Source: Spirochaetaceae bacterium (GTDB lineage Bacteria; Spirochaetota; Spirochaetia; JABEVK01). Taken from it: a stretch of 5,447 nt of DNA. The stretch spans positions 1 to 5,447 of the forward strand of contig JAHFSN010000174.1 in NCBI GenBank assembly GCA_023265735.1, read 5' to 3'. The position numbers and the translations under genes were made by a program. This document shows positions 1 to 5,447 of the stretch, one piece after another. Under the pieces are notes generated by a model, which saw nothing but the letters and a program-made list of their open reading frames with translations, was not told where the DNA came from and made no database searches. The stretch's first letter is position 1, and each line of letters opens with the position of its first letter.

Positions 1-271
1 GCTGCAGGCCCTTCTCCTTACACAGGCGGACGCCTTCATGGACGAGGCTGAGCCGCGGATTGGGCTTGACTCCCCCCAGCTCGACCCATTCGACTCCGGC
101 CTGTCGCAGCGAAGCCGTGACCCGGTCGTAGAGTCCCGAGGACTTGATGCTTCCGCCGCCAAAGTGCAGCAGGACCTTTTGAGCCACCTTGGCCGTTTCC
201 GCGCCAACCTGCAACTCGGTTCCCTTCCCGAAAATGATCCGGGTCGGGTTCCTAAAATTGAAATTGTCCAT
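1..271 (-). CDS. Iron-containing alcohol dehydrogenase, N-terminal part (butanol dehydrogenase/YqhD-like); runs off the left edge
   Basis: Translating the minus strand from the ATG at 271-269 gives 90 open codons up to the window edge. The protein begins MDNFNFRNPTRIIFGKGTEL and has HFGGGSIKSSGLYDRV at residues 36-51 and ELGGVKPNPRLS at 64-75. These are hallmarks of the group III Fe-dependent alcohol dehydrogenases (BdhA, YugJ, YqhD); in that family the GGGS and PNP stretches help form the NAD(P)H site. Members usually have about 385-390 residues and reduce aldehydes to alcohols in the cytoplasm. The metal-binding His/Asp residues of the C-terminal domain lie outside the window, so activity, cofactor choice and substrate cannot be judged. 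The start is well supported by a strong AAGGAGGT four bases upstream. The gene starts 12 bases after the LacI-family repressor stop on the same strand, so it is probably co-transcribed with it and controlled by it. Confidence 0.93.
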   Translation of the reverse strand, partial: MDNFNFRNPTRIIFGKGTELQVGAETAKVAQKVLLHFGGGSIKSSGLYDRVTASLRQAGVEWVELGGVKPNPRLSLVHEGVRLCKEKGLQ

Positions 272-274
272 TGG

Positions 275-282
275 ACCTCCTT
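275..282 (-). promoter_or_regulatory. Ribosome binding site of the Fe-alcohol dehydrogenase gene
   Basis: The minus strand reads AAGGAGGT here, a near-perfect anti-16S match, three bases before the ATG at 271. It lies almost wholly in the 12-base gap after the repressor stop and fixes the start of the downstream gene. It is clearly stronger than the repressor's own site (AGGAAAG at 1301-1295), so the enzyme is probably translated more strongly than the repressor from a shared mRNA. Confidence 0.85.
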
Positions 283-283
283 T

Positions 284-1294
284 TCATGTCTGTCTCGTCG
301 TCTTTCGAATCACCAAAGTTGGTTCCAGCACGATGGTCTGCTGCGAGGGCGGATTCCCCGAAATCAAATCCAGCAGCATCTGGGCCGCCTGCCGGCCCAT
401 CTCAAAGGCCGGCTGGGCCACGGTCGTGAGGGGCGGCTCCACCAGACGCGCCGTCTCGATGTCGTCAAATCCTACCACTTCCACATCATCGGGGACGAGG
501 AGCCCCCGCCTTTGAAGGGCCCGCATGGCCCCGATGGCCATGCGGTCGTTAGCGGCGAAGACCGCATCGAAACCCAGGGCCCCGGGCTCCCAGAGCGTCT
601 CGAGGGCGCGCTCACCGCTTTCCATTGAATAGTCTCCGTTCGCCATTCTGACGGCTTCCCATGTCAGCCCGTGGGCGCCCAGGGCCTCTTCGACCCCCTG
701 CTTTCTGAGCTTCGAGATGGATAGTCCTGCGGGACCGTTAATGAACGCAAGCCGGCGTCCCCTCGTCAGCAGGAGCTCTGTGGCCATCCGAGCGCCCAGG
801 CGGTTGTCGGCAAAGACTCCGTAGGCCGACGCGGGGGCCTCGACCATTCGGTCGAGCAAAACATAGGGAATGGCCCTCTGGTCGAGGGTATCCCAGGGAC
901 CATCAGAATCCGAAAGGGTGGAGTTCAAGATCACCCCATCGACCCGCTTCTCGGCGAGCATCCTCAGGTGTTCCCTCTCCTTCTTGGGGTCAAGATGGGC
1001 ATCACAGAGGAACAGCCCATAACCATGGCTGCCCAGGGCGGCTTCGATGCCCCGGATAAGCAACGGAAAGAAAGGGTCCGCGATATCGGGAACGATGAGA
1101 CCCACAGAACGCGTCTTCCCCGTGGCCAGCCCCCGGGCGATACCGCACGGTTCGTACCGGCGCTCCTCCATAATTCCCTTGACTCGGAGCCGGGTCTCGA
1201 TCCCCACTCCGTCAAGGCTTTCGTTGAGAACCCGAGACACAGTGGCCTTGGAGACCCCGGCTTCCCGGGCAATGTCGGCTATCGTCGTCTTCAT
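284..1294 (-). CDS. LacI/GalR-family transcriptional repressor
   Basis: This is a complete 336-residue protein, the usual length for the family. The N-terminal helix-turn-helix (residues 4-24, TIADIAREAGVSKATVSRVL) is canonical, with K16, A17 and R21 at the usual base-reading positions of the recognition helix. The hinge helix ARGLATGKT (53-61) keeps the leucine (L56) that family members insert into the central CG step of the operator. The rest is a type-1 periplasmic-binding-protein-like effector domain: IVPDIADPFF (67-76), LLDRMVE, FINGPAG, and near the C terminus AANDRMAIGAMRAL, VPDDVEVVGFDDIE and PPLTTVAQP. The effector is probably a sugar or sugar derivative, but the sequence does not show which. 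The gene precedes the Fe-alcohol dehydrogenase with a 12-base gap. A perfect palindrome just upstream of its start is the likely operator, implying autoregulation. The start is supported by the standard N-terminal MKTTIADIA and a weak AGGAAAG site next to the ATG. Confidence 0.97.
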   Translation of the reverse strand: MKTTIADIAREAGVSKATVSRVLNESLDGVGIETRLRVKGIMEERRYEPCGIARGLATGKTRSVGLIVPDIADPFFPLLIRGIEAALGSHGYGLFLCDAHLDPKKEREHLRMLAEKRVDGVILNSTLSDSDGPWDTLDQRAIPYVLLDRMVEAPASAYGVFADNRLGARMATELLLTRGRRLAFINGPAGLSISKLRKQGVEEALGAHGLTWEAVRMANGDYSMESGERALETLWEPGALGFDAVFAANDRMAIGAMRALQRRGLLVPDDVEVVGFDDIETARLVEPPLTTVAQPAFEMGRQAAQMLLDLISGNPPSQQTIVLEPTLVIRKTTRQT

Positions 1295-1303
1295 CTTTCC
1301 TAG

Positions 1304-1328
1304 GTAACCGGTTTACTAAACCGGTTAC
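1304..1328. promoter_or_regulatory. Perfect 25-bp inverted repeat, probable operator of the LacI-family repressor
   Basis: The left arm GTAACCGGTTTA (1304-1315) and right arm TAAACCGGTTAC (1317-1328) are exact reverse complements around a single C at 1316. Each arm contains the self-complementary 8-mer AACCGGTT (1306-1313 and 1319-1326), with centres 13 bp apart. LacI-family operators are typically A/T-flanked palindromes with a central CG step, and AACCGGTT fits that pattern. The site lies 10 bases upstream of the repressor start and overlaps promoter-like elements for both divergent genes. It could bind one dimer across the whole palindrome or two dimers on the two cores. Binding is inferred, not shown. 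Confidence 0.85.
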
Positions 1329-1340
1329 TCACCCTATCAT
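1312..1340 (+). promoter_or_regulatory. Probable sigma-70-type promoter of the Dabb gene
   Basis: TTTACT (1312-1317, 4 of 6 matches to TTGACA) and TATCAT (1335-1340, 5 of 6 matches to TATAAT) are separated by exactly 17 bases. Transcription would begin near 1347, leaving about 29 bases of leader before the ATG at 1376. The -35 box spans the centre of the palindrome, so a bound repressor would be expected to block polymerase. Confidence 0.6.
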
Positions 1341-1343
1341 CAA
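1315..1343 (-). promoter_or_regulatory. Probable sigma-70-type promoter of the repressor/Fe-ADH operon
   Basis: On the minus strand TTGATG (1343-1338) and TTTAGT (1320-1315) are 17 bases apart, each matching the consensus at 4 of 6 positions. Transcription would start near 1308, about 14 bases before the repressor ATG. The -10 box lies inside the palindrome, which fits autorepression. The match is moderate and the assignment rests mainly on spacing and position. Confidence 0.5.
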
Positions 1344-1365
1344 ATGGGCGGACGGGCAAGCCGCC

Positions 1366-1372
1366 AGGAGGA
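1366..1372 (+). promoter_or_regulatory. Ribosome binding site of the Dabb gene
   Basis: AGGAGGA ends three bases before the ATG at 1376. It is a strong site and selects this start codon. Confidence 0.8.
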
Positions 1373-1375
1373 TCT

Positions 1376-1696
1376 ATGGGTCGTACTCGTCCCTACCGTC
1401 ATGTTGTGCTCTTCAAGTTTTTCGAGAAAACCCCCGCGGACACCGTGGGAGAGATCGAAAAGGCCTTTCAGAAATTCGCGGGATCGCTTTCCTTTGTGAC
1501 CGGTTTCGAATGGGGCCGGAATTCGAGCCCTGAAGGACTGGACCAGGGTTTCACCCATTGTTTCATCGTTTCCTTTGGGTCACCGGCGGATCGCGACCTC
1601 TACCTCCCCCATCCCGAGCACCAGGCGTTCTGCAGACGGTACCTCGATCCTCACCTGGAAAGGGTCTGCGTGGTGGATTTCTCACCCGAAGATTAG
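1376..1696 (+). CDS. Dabb-family protein (stress-responsive alpha/beta-barrel domain)
   Basis: This complete 106-residue protein is a single Dabb domain with no signal peptide. Family landmarks are the first strand RHVVLFKF (8-15), the block GFEWGRNSSPEGLDQGFTHC (43-62), the strand IVSF (64-67), DRDLYLPHPEHQAF (72-85) and the closing strand VCVVDF (97-102). Dabb proteins form ferredoxin-like dimeric alpha/beta barrels. Plant members are stress proteins or polyketide cyclases; most bacterial members have no assigned reaction. H61 and the YLPHPEH motif are the likeliest pocket residues, by conservation only. The gene is divergent from the repressor operon, and its predicted promoter overlaps the repressor's palindrome, so it may belong to the same regulon and act on a related metabolite. 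The start has a strong ribosome binding site. No clear terminator follows before the next gene. Confidence 0.95.
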   Translation: MGRTRPYRHVVLFKFFEKTPADTVGEIEKAFQKFAGSLSFVTGFEWGRNSSPEGLDQGFTHCFIVSFGSPADRDLYLPHPEHQAFCRRYLDPHLERVCVVDFSPED

Positions 1697-1712
1697 TATT
1701 TAGGTCAGGATA

Positions 1713-1741
1713 TTGTCTTTTTCCAAACCAAGCCCTAGAAT
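1713..1741 (+). promoter_or_regulatory. Probable promoter giving a leaderless mRNA for the coiled-coil membrane protein
   Basis: TTGTCT (1713-1718) and TAGAAT (1736-1741) are separated by exactly 17 bases; they match the consensus at 4 of 6 and 5 of 6 positions. The -10 box ends five bases before the ATG at 1747, so transcription should start at or within a base or two of the A of that ATG. The gene has no proper Shine-Dalgarno sequence, only GGGG ending two bases before the start codon, which fits a leaderless transcript. Confidence 0.6.
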
Positions 1742-1746
1742 GGGGC

Positions 1747-3933
1747 ATGGCTGATCCGCTACAAGTCCTGCCGGAGGACAACCTTCCGGACACCTCCGGA
1801 ATTTCGGAAGACGATAGGAAGGATATTCTCGACCAAATCGAAAAGGTTTCCCGGGAAAATCGACTTCAGGCGACACCGGAGATCTTCGTCCTCAAGCCCA
1901 AGAAGCAGGGGTTGATGGTTCCCCTGGCCGTGAATATCGGGGCCCTCGTCGTCCTGGTCTTGGGGCTTCTCATCCTCTACTTTCTGTTCCGGCAGAGCGC
2001 CGAGGGACTTGTTCAAAATCAAGTCGTGCTCCAGTCCACCGAGGGCAAGCTCCTCGAGGAACTCAAAAAGCAATCCCAGACGGAGCTCCTGGCCAAGGAT
2101 CAGCAGATCGCGGAAATTCAGAAGCAGATGGCCAGCCTCTCCCAGCAGAAGAACGAACTGCAGGCCACGATGGACCAAAAGATCGCCGCCAAGGAAGCCG
2201 AACTGAGGCAGCAGTTGAAGGACGCCGTGGAAGCCGAGCGCGAGCGGCTGACCAAGGCCGGGTTCTCCCAGGCCGTCATCGAGGAAAGGCTCAAGGAATT
2301 CGAGCGCCGGCGGAACGCGGAGTTCCAGAAACAGCTCGACGACTTCAAACAGAAAGCGGAGTCCGAAAGAGCTGCCCTAGAAGACAATCTGAAGAAGCAG
2401 CAGACCGACTACCAGCAGAACCTCTCCAACTTGGCCAACGAGCGTCAGCGCATCCTCGATGATTCCAAGAAAAAGCTCTCGGACCTCCAGTCCCAGCTGG
2501 ACCAAAAGAACCGGGACCTGGAAAATCAGCAGTCCACCAGCCGGGCCCAGCTGGCCCAGGCCCAGCAACAGCTCTCGGACCTCAACGACCAGAAGGCTAA
2601 GACCGACTCGGTCCAGAACCAACTCCTGGGCCTCTATACCAAAATCGCCCAAGCCATCCAGAGCCGCCAGTTTCCGGAGGCTATCAAACAGGTGCAGGGG
2701 CTCTCATCGTACCTGAACGAGCCCACGGTTCGATCCCTGCCCGACATTCAAAAGCGCCGAGATACCGATCTCCTGCTCGCCCAGACCCTCACCGACTGGC
2801 TCACCCAGGACCAGAAGCGCATCGACGCCGACGCCTCCCGGGTCCAGCTCACCGAAAGTGCCATCGACACCATCCAGACCCTCGTCCAGCAAGGTGACGC
2901 CGCCCTGGCCGCCAACCATCCCGACCAGGCTGAGGGACTCTACACCAAGGCGCTGTCCCAGTTGCCCGCGGTTCTGGGAGCGCATCAGTATTTCTTGGAC
3001 AAGGCCCTCAAGGCCGAACAGGCCCGCCAAAAGGCCTTTGCCGACGCCGTCGCGGCCGGTGACACGGCGTCCGCGGCCGGAAAGTTCCAGGATGCCCTGG
3101 CTTCGTACACCCTGGCCTTGGATGCGCTGCCCCTCACACCGGCCCAGAAGCCCGTCTTCGCAAGCCGCTTGACCCAGGCCTCCTATGAGAGCGAACTGCC
3201 CAACAGGACGGCTCGACTGGATAACGGTGCCAGTACCGACCTCCAGGCGGCCCAGGCTCTCCTTGAGGCCGGCAGCGCCCCCCTGGCCATGGCCTCGTTC
3301 GTCGCCATTCTGGGCAAATACCCAGTGGGTCAGGTCGGGTTTGCATCGCTGGCGGGCATCCGCCAGGCGGCCACCCTCCTCCAGCAGCCGTCGCCCCGGG
3401 AAACGGCCCTCAACCAGGAATTGTCTCGGGTAAAGGCTCAGCTCGACCAGAGCCAGAGTCAAATGAAGGATATAGCAAAGAGCAAGGACGACCAGGCTGC
3501 GGCCAACGGTGCCAACGCCGCCGAGCTTCAAGCCGCCCAGAAGGAGGCAGCCCAGCTGCGGGCCCAGGCGGCGGCCCTGAACACGATGAAGGCCAAGTTC
3601 CAAGAGTTCGTAGCCAAGGATAACCCGCTCTGGTCCGGCGACCCTACATCGGCCCAAGTGCTTCAGTCCAAGCTTCTGTTCAATGATTTCTTGGGCTCCC
3701 CCGATGTGGACGCGACCTTCCCGGCCCTCGCGAGCAAGGTGTCGCGCTACGAGCGGCCCTTCCTTCAAGCGGGCCAGACCGAGGGCCTGGTCAATGCTAG
3801 CGACGCGGTGGCCAACCTCTCGAAGCTCTCCAGCCCCGAAGAACGAAAGCAGTATCTCTCCACGCTACGCCAGCGCTACGCCAATAATCCTCCCATGGCC
3901 CAGTTCCTGGGAAGCTTGGCGGCGTTGTTCTAG
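1747..3933 (+). CDS. Bitopic inner-membrane protein with long coiled coil and TPR-like repeats, function unknown
   Basis: From the ATG at 1747 the protein has 728 residues. Residues 1-57 are a polar cytoplasmic segment ending in a basic patch (KPKK). Residues 58-81 form one hydrophobic membrane helix (start VPLAVNIGALVVLVLG). By the positive-inside rule the rest should be periplasmic. Residues about 92-290 are a charged, Gln/Lys/Glu-rich coiled coil. Residues about 294-545 are helical repeats of TPR type, clearest at GKFQDALASYTLALDALP (446-463) and HPDQAEGLYTKALSQLP (391-407). A second coiled coil covers about 552-624, followed by a C-terminal domain to 728. I recall similar proteins in spirochaetes, without a known function. 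The architecture suggests an envelope scaffold or assembly factor, which is inference. The frame is open upstream to 1558, but those 63 codons lie largely in the Dabb gene and have no ribosome binding site, so 1747 is preferred. Confidence 0.88.
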   Translation: MADPLQVLPEDNLPDTSGISEDDRKDILDQIEKVSRENRLQATPEIFVLKPKKQGLMVPLAVNIGALVVLVLGLLILYFLFRQSAEGLVQNQVVLQSTEGKLLEELKKQSQTELLAKDQQIAEIQKQMASLSQQKNELQATMDQKIAAKEAELRQQLKDAVEAERERLTKAGFSQAVIEERLKEFERRRNAEFQKQLDDFKQKAESERAALEDNLKKQQTDYQQNLSNLANERQRILDDSKKKLSDLQSQLDQKNRDLENQQSTSRAQLAQAQQQLSDLNDQKAKTDSVQNQLLGLYTKIAQAIQSRQFPEAIKQVQGLSSYLNEPTVRSLPDIQKRRDTDLLLAQTLTDWLTQDQKRIDADASRVQLTESAIDTIQTLVQQGDAALAANHPDQAEGLYTKALSQLPAVLGAHQYFLDKALKAEQARQKAFADAVAAGDTASAAGKFQDALASYTLALDALPLTPAQKPVFASRLTQASYESELPNRTARLDNGASTDLQAAQALLEAGSAPLAMASFVAILGKYPVGQVGFASLAGIRQAATLLQQPSPRETALNQELSRVKAQLDQSQSQMKDIAKSKDDQAAANGANAAELQAAQKEAAQLRAQAAALNTMKAKFQEFVAKDNPLWSGDPTSAQVLQSKLLFNDFLGSPDVDATFPALASKVSRYERPFLQAGQTEGLVNASDAVANLSKLSSPEERKQYLSTLRQRYANNPPMAQFLGSLAALF

Positions 3934-3963
3934 AACCCCCCGGAGGCTTTCCCCCCTTGGGCT

Positions 3964-4998
3964 CTACTTCAGTGAGGAGAGACGGCTCGTGGGGAGACTG
4001 AAGACGGCGATCCGCGAGCTCGATCCACCCGAGGAACCATTGGCCGAATAGACTTCGGTGAAAGCGCACCAGGCGACACCGTTCCCGTCCAGGTATTCGT
4101 GGGCGAACCGCAGGCTCCCGGCCGGGAACGAGTACTTAATGGTTCCATTTCCATCGCAGACGTCGTAGTAGCCGCCCTCGCGGGTCAGAAGTTCCCCCGT
4201 AGTCAGGAACGCGACGACCCTGTCCTTTCGGTTCCAGATGGCCGTGCTGACGCCATCGATGCGCTCGGTGGTGTAGCGGCCGCCCGAGAGCCCGTGGTGG
4301 GTCAAGTAGGCCACCTGGTTCGCGGGGTCGTAGGCGTACCAGCCGTAGGAATTCGAATCCAAGGAGGCTCCTACAAACGACACACCAGGCGTGGGAGAGG
4401 GAGTTGGGGTGCCGAGGACAGTCGTTTCATCACCCAGGGCCCCAGCGGTGGCCGTGAACAAGTGAAGGTCCACACCGGCCGAAGGGGGGTACGACGACAG
4501 CCCATAGATGGTAGGGCTCGTTGCAGGGGATAGGGGATAGTAGGAAGGCGCGAAGCCGGAATAGCTGTCGTCCGTGAGCACAACAGTTCCGTTGCCCTGA
4601 GTCGGCGTGAAGAAAGCCAGGCTTACCGACGGGGCCAACCCTATCTGCGGCGACAGCAGTTCCGGGTCAGGAATTGGAGCGTCAAAGGTCACCTGATTGC
4701 TGGTCACCGATACCGACCAGTCGCTGCCGGAATTCCGGTACACCAGGTAATTGTAGTTGGTCGGCGACACCACGAAGACCACCACCGTGGAAGGCGACTT
4801 CTCCCGGCTCGGAATCGCCAAGATCGTGGAATTGCTCGAGACGTGCAAATCGGCACTAAACTTGGCGTCTTGGTCCATCTTGGAAGTCGTCAGAGCCGCC
4901 AGAGAAATGTCCGCGTTGAAGACGGGAGACCAGCAGGACGTCAGGACGAGGAAGGCCGCCAGGGAGGCCATACCCCGCCAGGTTCTTAGAAGCTCCAT
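3964..4998 (-). CDS. Putative lipoprotein of unknown function
   Basis: This complete 344-residue protein starts with a type II (lipoprotein) signal peptide: R5 and R8 in the n-region, hydrophobic core MASLAAFLVL (10-19), lipobox LTSC with the lipidated cysteine at C22. The mature part is rich in Ser, Thr, Gly and aromatic residues and in short beta-like stretches (for example 70-78, 125-130, 217-233, 259-268, 308-314), with a proline-rich linker PTPSPTPG at 198-205. Sequences such as GWYAYDPANQVAYL and GVAWCAFTEVY loosely resemble beta-propeller blades, but no family is recognised. C281 and C311 are the only other cysteines and could form a disulfide. The start codon lies inside the upstream barrel gene (13-base overlap), so the two are probably co-transcribed and translationally coupled. 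A purine-rich GGTGGGG five bases upstream may act as the ribosome binding site. The M10 alternative is rejected because it would remove the basic n-region. Confidence 0.85.
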   Translation of the reverse strand: MELLRTWRGMASLAAFLVLTSCWSPVFNADISLAALTTSKMDQDAKFSADLHVSSNSTILAIPSREKSPSTVVVFVVSPTNYNYLVYRNSGSDWSVSVTSNQVTFDAPIPDPELLSPQIGLAPSVSLAFFTPTQGNGTVVLTDDSYSGFAPSYYPLSPATSPTIYGLSSYPPSAGVDLHLFTATAGALGDETTVLGTPTPSPTPGVSFVGASLDSNSYGWYAYDPANQVAYLTHHGLSGGRYTTERIDGVSTAIWNRKDRVVAFLTTGELLTREGGYYDVCDGNGTIKYSFPAGSLRFAHEYLDGNGVAWCAFTEVYSANGSSGGSSSRIAVFSLPTSRLSSLK

Positions 4999-5447
4999 CG
5001 ATACCCCACCTTGGCCTTAAGAGGAAATTCCAGGAAGAATGGGCCTCCCAACTGAATCTGAACGTTGCTGGCGTCGTGCTTGAGGGAAGCCAGGAAGAGC
5101 TCCGGGTCGGGGGCGTACTCGATGGTGGGCCCCAGCTCGAAATAGAGGGAATGGCGGTCGGCCCACCGGAAGTCCCAGCCGACCAGGGGCTCCAGAGTGA
5201 AGGGGACCACCGGTTCAGGAACGAAAATCTTGAACTGGGGATACATCCATCGGCTTCCCATGTCGAAGGCGGTGTAGAACCGAAGCTGGTCTTCGGGCCA
5301 CGACCAATACCAAGCGGCCCCCAATTGGAGGGTCAACAGAGGAAGGGACTGGACGGGCCAGGCGCTTTCTGTGGAATTCGCTCGGTTCCCAAAGGCCAGG
5401 CCGCCCAGAAACTGGTCGACCTGAGCCCGAAGAACGAAGTTCCGTCC
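4986..5447 (-). CDS. Probable outer-membrane beta-barrel protein, C-terminal 153 residues; runs off the right edge
   Basis: The frame is open from the right edge to the TAA at 4988-4986, so the true start lies outside the window. The visible part has amphipathic strands with alternating hydrophobic residues, separated by polar turns: about 38-50 (LLTLQLGAAWYWSW), 54-67, 83-95, 99-111, 130-140 and 142-153. The last strand, PLKAKVGYRWSF, puts hydrophobic or aromatic residues at every second position (L143, A145, V147, Y149, W151, F153) and ends in Phe. This is the classic C-terminal beta-signal that the BAM machinery recognises in outer-membrane proteins. No specific porin family is recognised, so substrate or role is unknown. 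The gene overlaps the following lipoprotein gene by 13 bases, suggesting an operon. Barrel identity is inferred from pattern, not from homology. Confidence 0.77.
   Translation of the reverse strand, partial: GRNFVLRAQVDQFLGGLAFGNRANSTESAWPVQSLPLLTLQLGAAWYWSWPEDQLRFYTAFDMGSRWMYPQFKIFVPEPVVPFTLEPLVGWDFRWADRHSLYFELGPTIEYAPDPELFLASLKHDASNVQIQLGGPFFLEFPLKAKVGYRWSF

Noticed and set aside
38..628. A plus-strand open frame opposite the Fe-ADH and LacI genes
   Set aside because: Both minus-strand genes are recognised by conserved motifs, and the plus-strand product has no motif and no ribosome binding site.
1558..1746. An upstream in-frame ATG at 1558 that would extend the coiled-coil protein by 63 residues
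   Set aside because: Bases 1558-1696 lie in another frame of the well-recognised Dabb gene, the encoded peptide is Pro/Arg/Gly-rich and unlike the rest, and no ribosome binding site precedes it. A good promoter match lies after it.
2474..2583. A 14-base direct repeat AGCTCTCGGACCTC (2474-2487 and 2570-2583) in the coiled-coil gene
   Set aside because: The copies are 96 bases (32 codons) apart, encode the same short LSDL run and do not extend further. Codon bias in a repetitive coiled coil explains this without a functional repeat.
2704..3768. A long minus-strand open frame (354 codons) opposite the coiled-coil gene
   Set aside because: It is antisense to a clearly coding gene with well-defined domains. 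Its Gly/Leu-rich product, with no recognisable motif, is typical of a frame shadow in GC-rich DNA.
3934..3963. A possible bidirectional terminator between the convergent genes
   Set aside because: The 30 bases contain two C-runs but no arms that pair well and no T-run, so a hairpin terminator cannot be supported.
4099..4533. A plus-strand open frame opposite the lipoprotein gene
   Set aside because: The minus-strand frame has a complete lipoprotein signal peptide and links to the upstream gene; the plus-strand peptide is Gly/Arg/Val-rich without features.
5334..5336. A TTG start codon for the right-hand barrel gene
   Set aside because: The frame stays open from there to the window edge with barrel-like sequence, so the gene is more likely cut by the edge than started by this rare codon.

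Overview
The window is GC-rich, densely coding DNA with six genes, the outermost two cut by the window edges. It has no RNA genes, mobile elements or CRISPR arrays. The right-hand genes encode a probable outer-membrane beta-barrel and a lipoprotein, so the host is a diderm bacterium. The long coiled-coil protein in the middle, the relaxed lipobox and the general style resemble Spirochaetota, especially free-living GC-rich Treponema/Spirochaeta relatives. That placement rests on recollection of similar proteins and is only an inference.

Left block (1-1375, minus strand): a LacI-family repressor gene (1294 down to 284) is followed after 12 bases by an iron-containing alcohol dehydrogenase gene (271 down past base 1). 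The pair looks like one operon. Upstream of the repressor is a perfect 25-bp inverted repeat (1304-1328) that fits a LacI-type operator. It overlaps promoter-like elements pointing both ways, so the repressor probably controls its own operon and the divergent gene on the right.

Middle block (1376-3933, plus strand): a 106-residue Dabb (stress-responsive alpha/beta-barrel) protein is followed by a 728-residue inner-membrane protein with one transmembrane helix, a long coiled coil, TPR-like helical repeats, a second coiled coil and a C-terminal domain. The second gene has its own good promoter match, whose -10 box ends only five bases before the ATG, suggesting a leaderless mRNA.

Right block (3964-5447, minus strand): a probable outer-membrane beta-barrel protein (only its C-terminal 153 residues are visible) overlaps by 13 bases the start of a 344-residue lipoprotein gene. 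The overlap suggests translational coupling and possibly a shared role at the cell surface. This pair converges on the coiled-coil gene with a 30-base gap.

No complete new system can be demonstrated. The parts most worth a second look are the shared operator-promoter region, the leaderless start, the coiled-coil/TPR envelope protein, and the barrel-lipoprotein pair.
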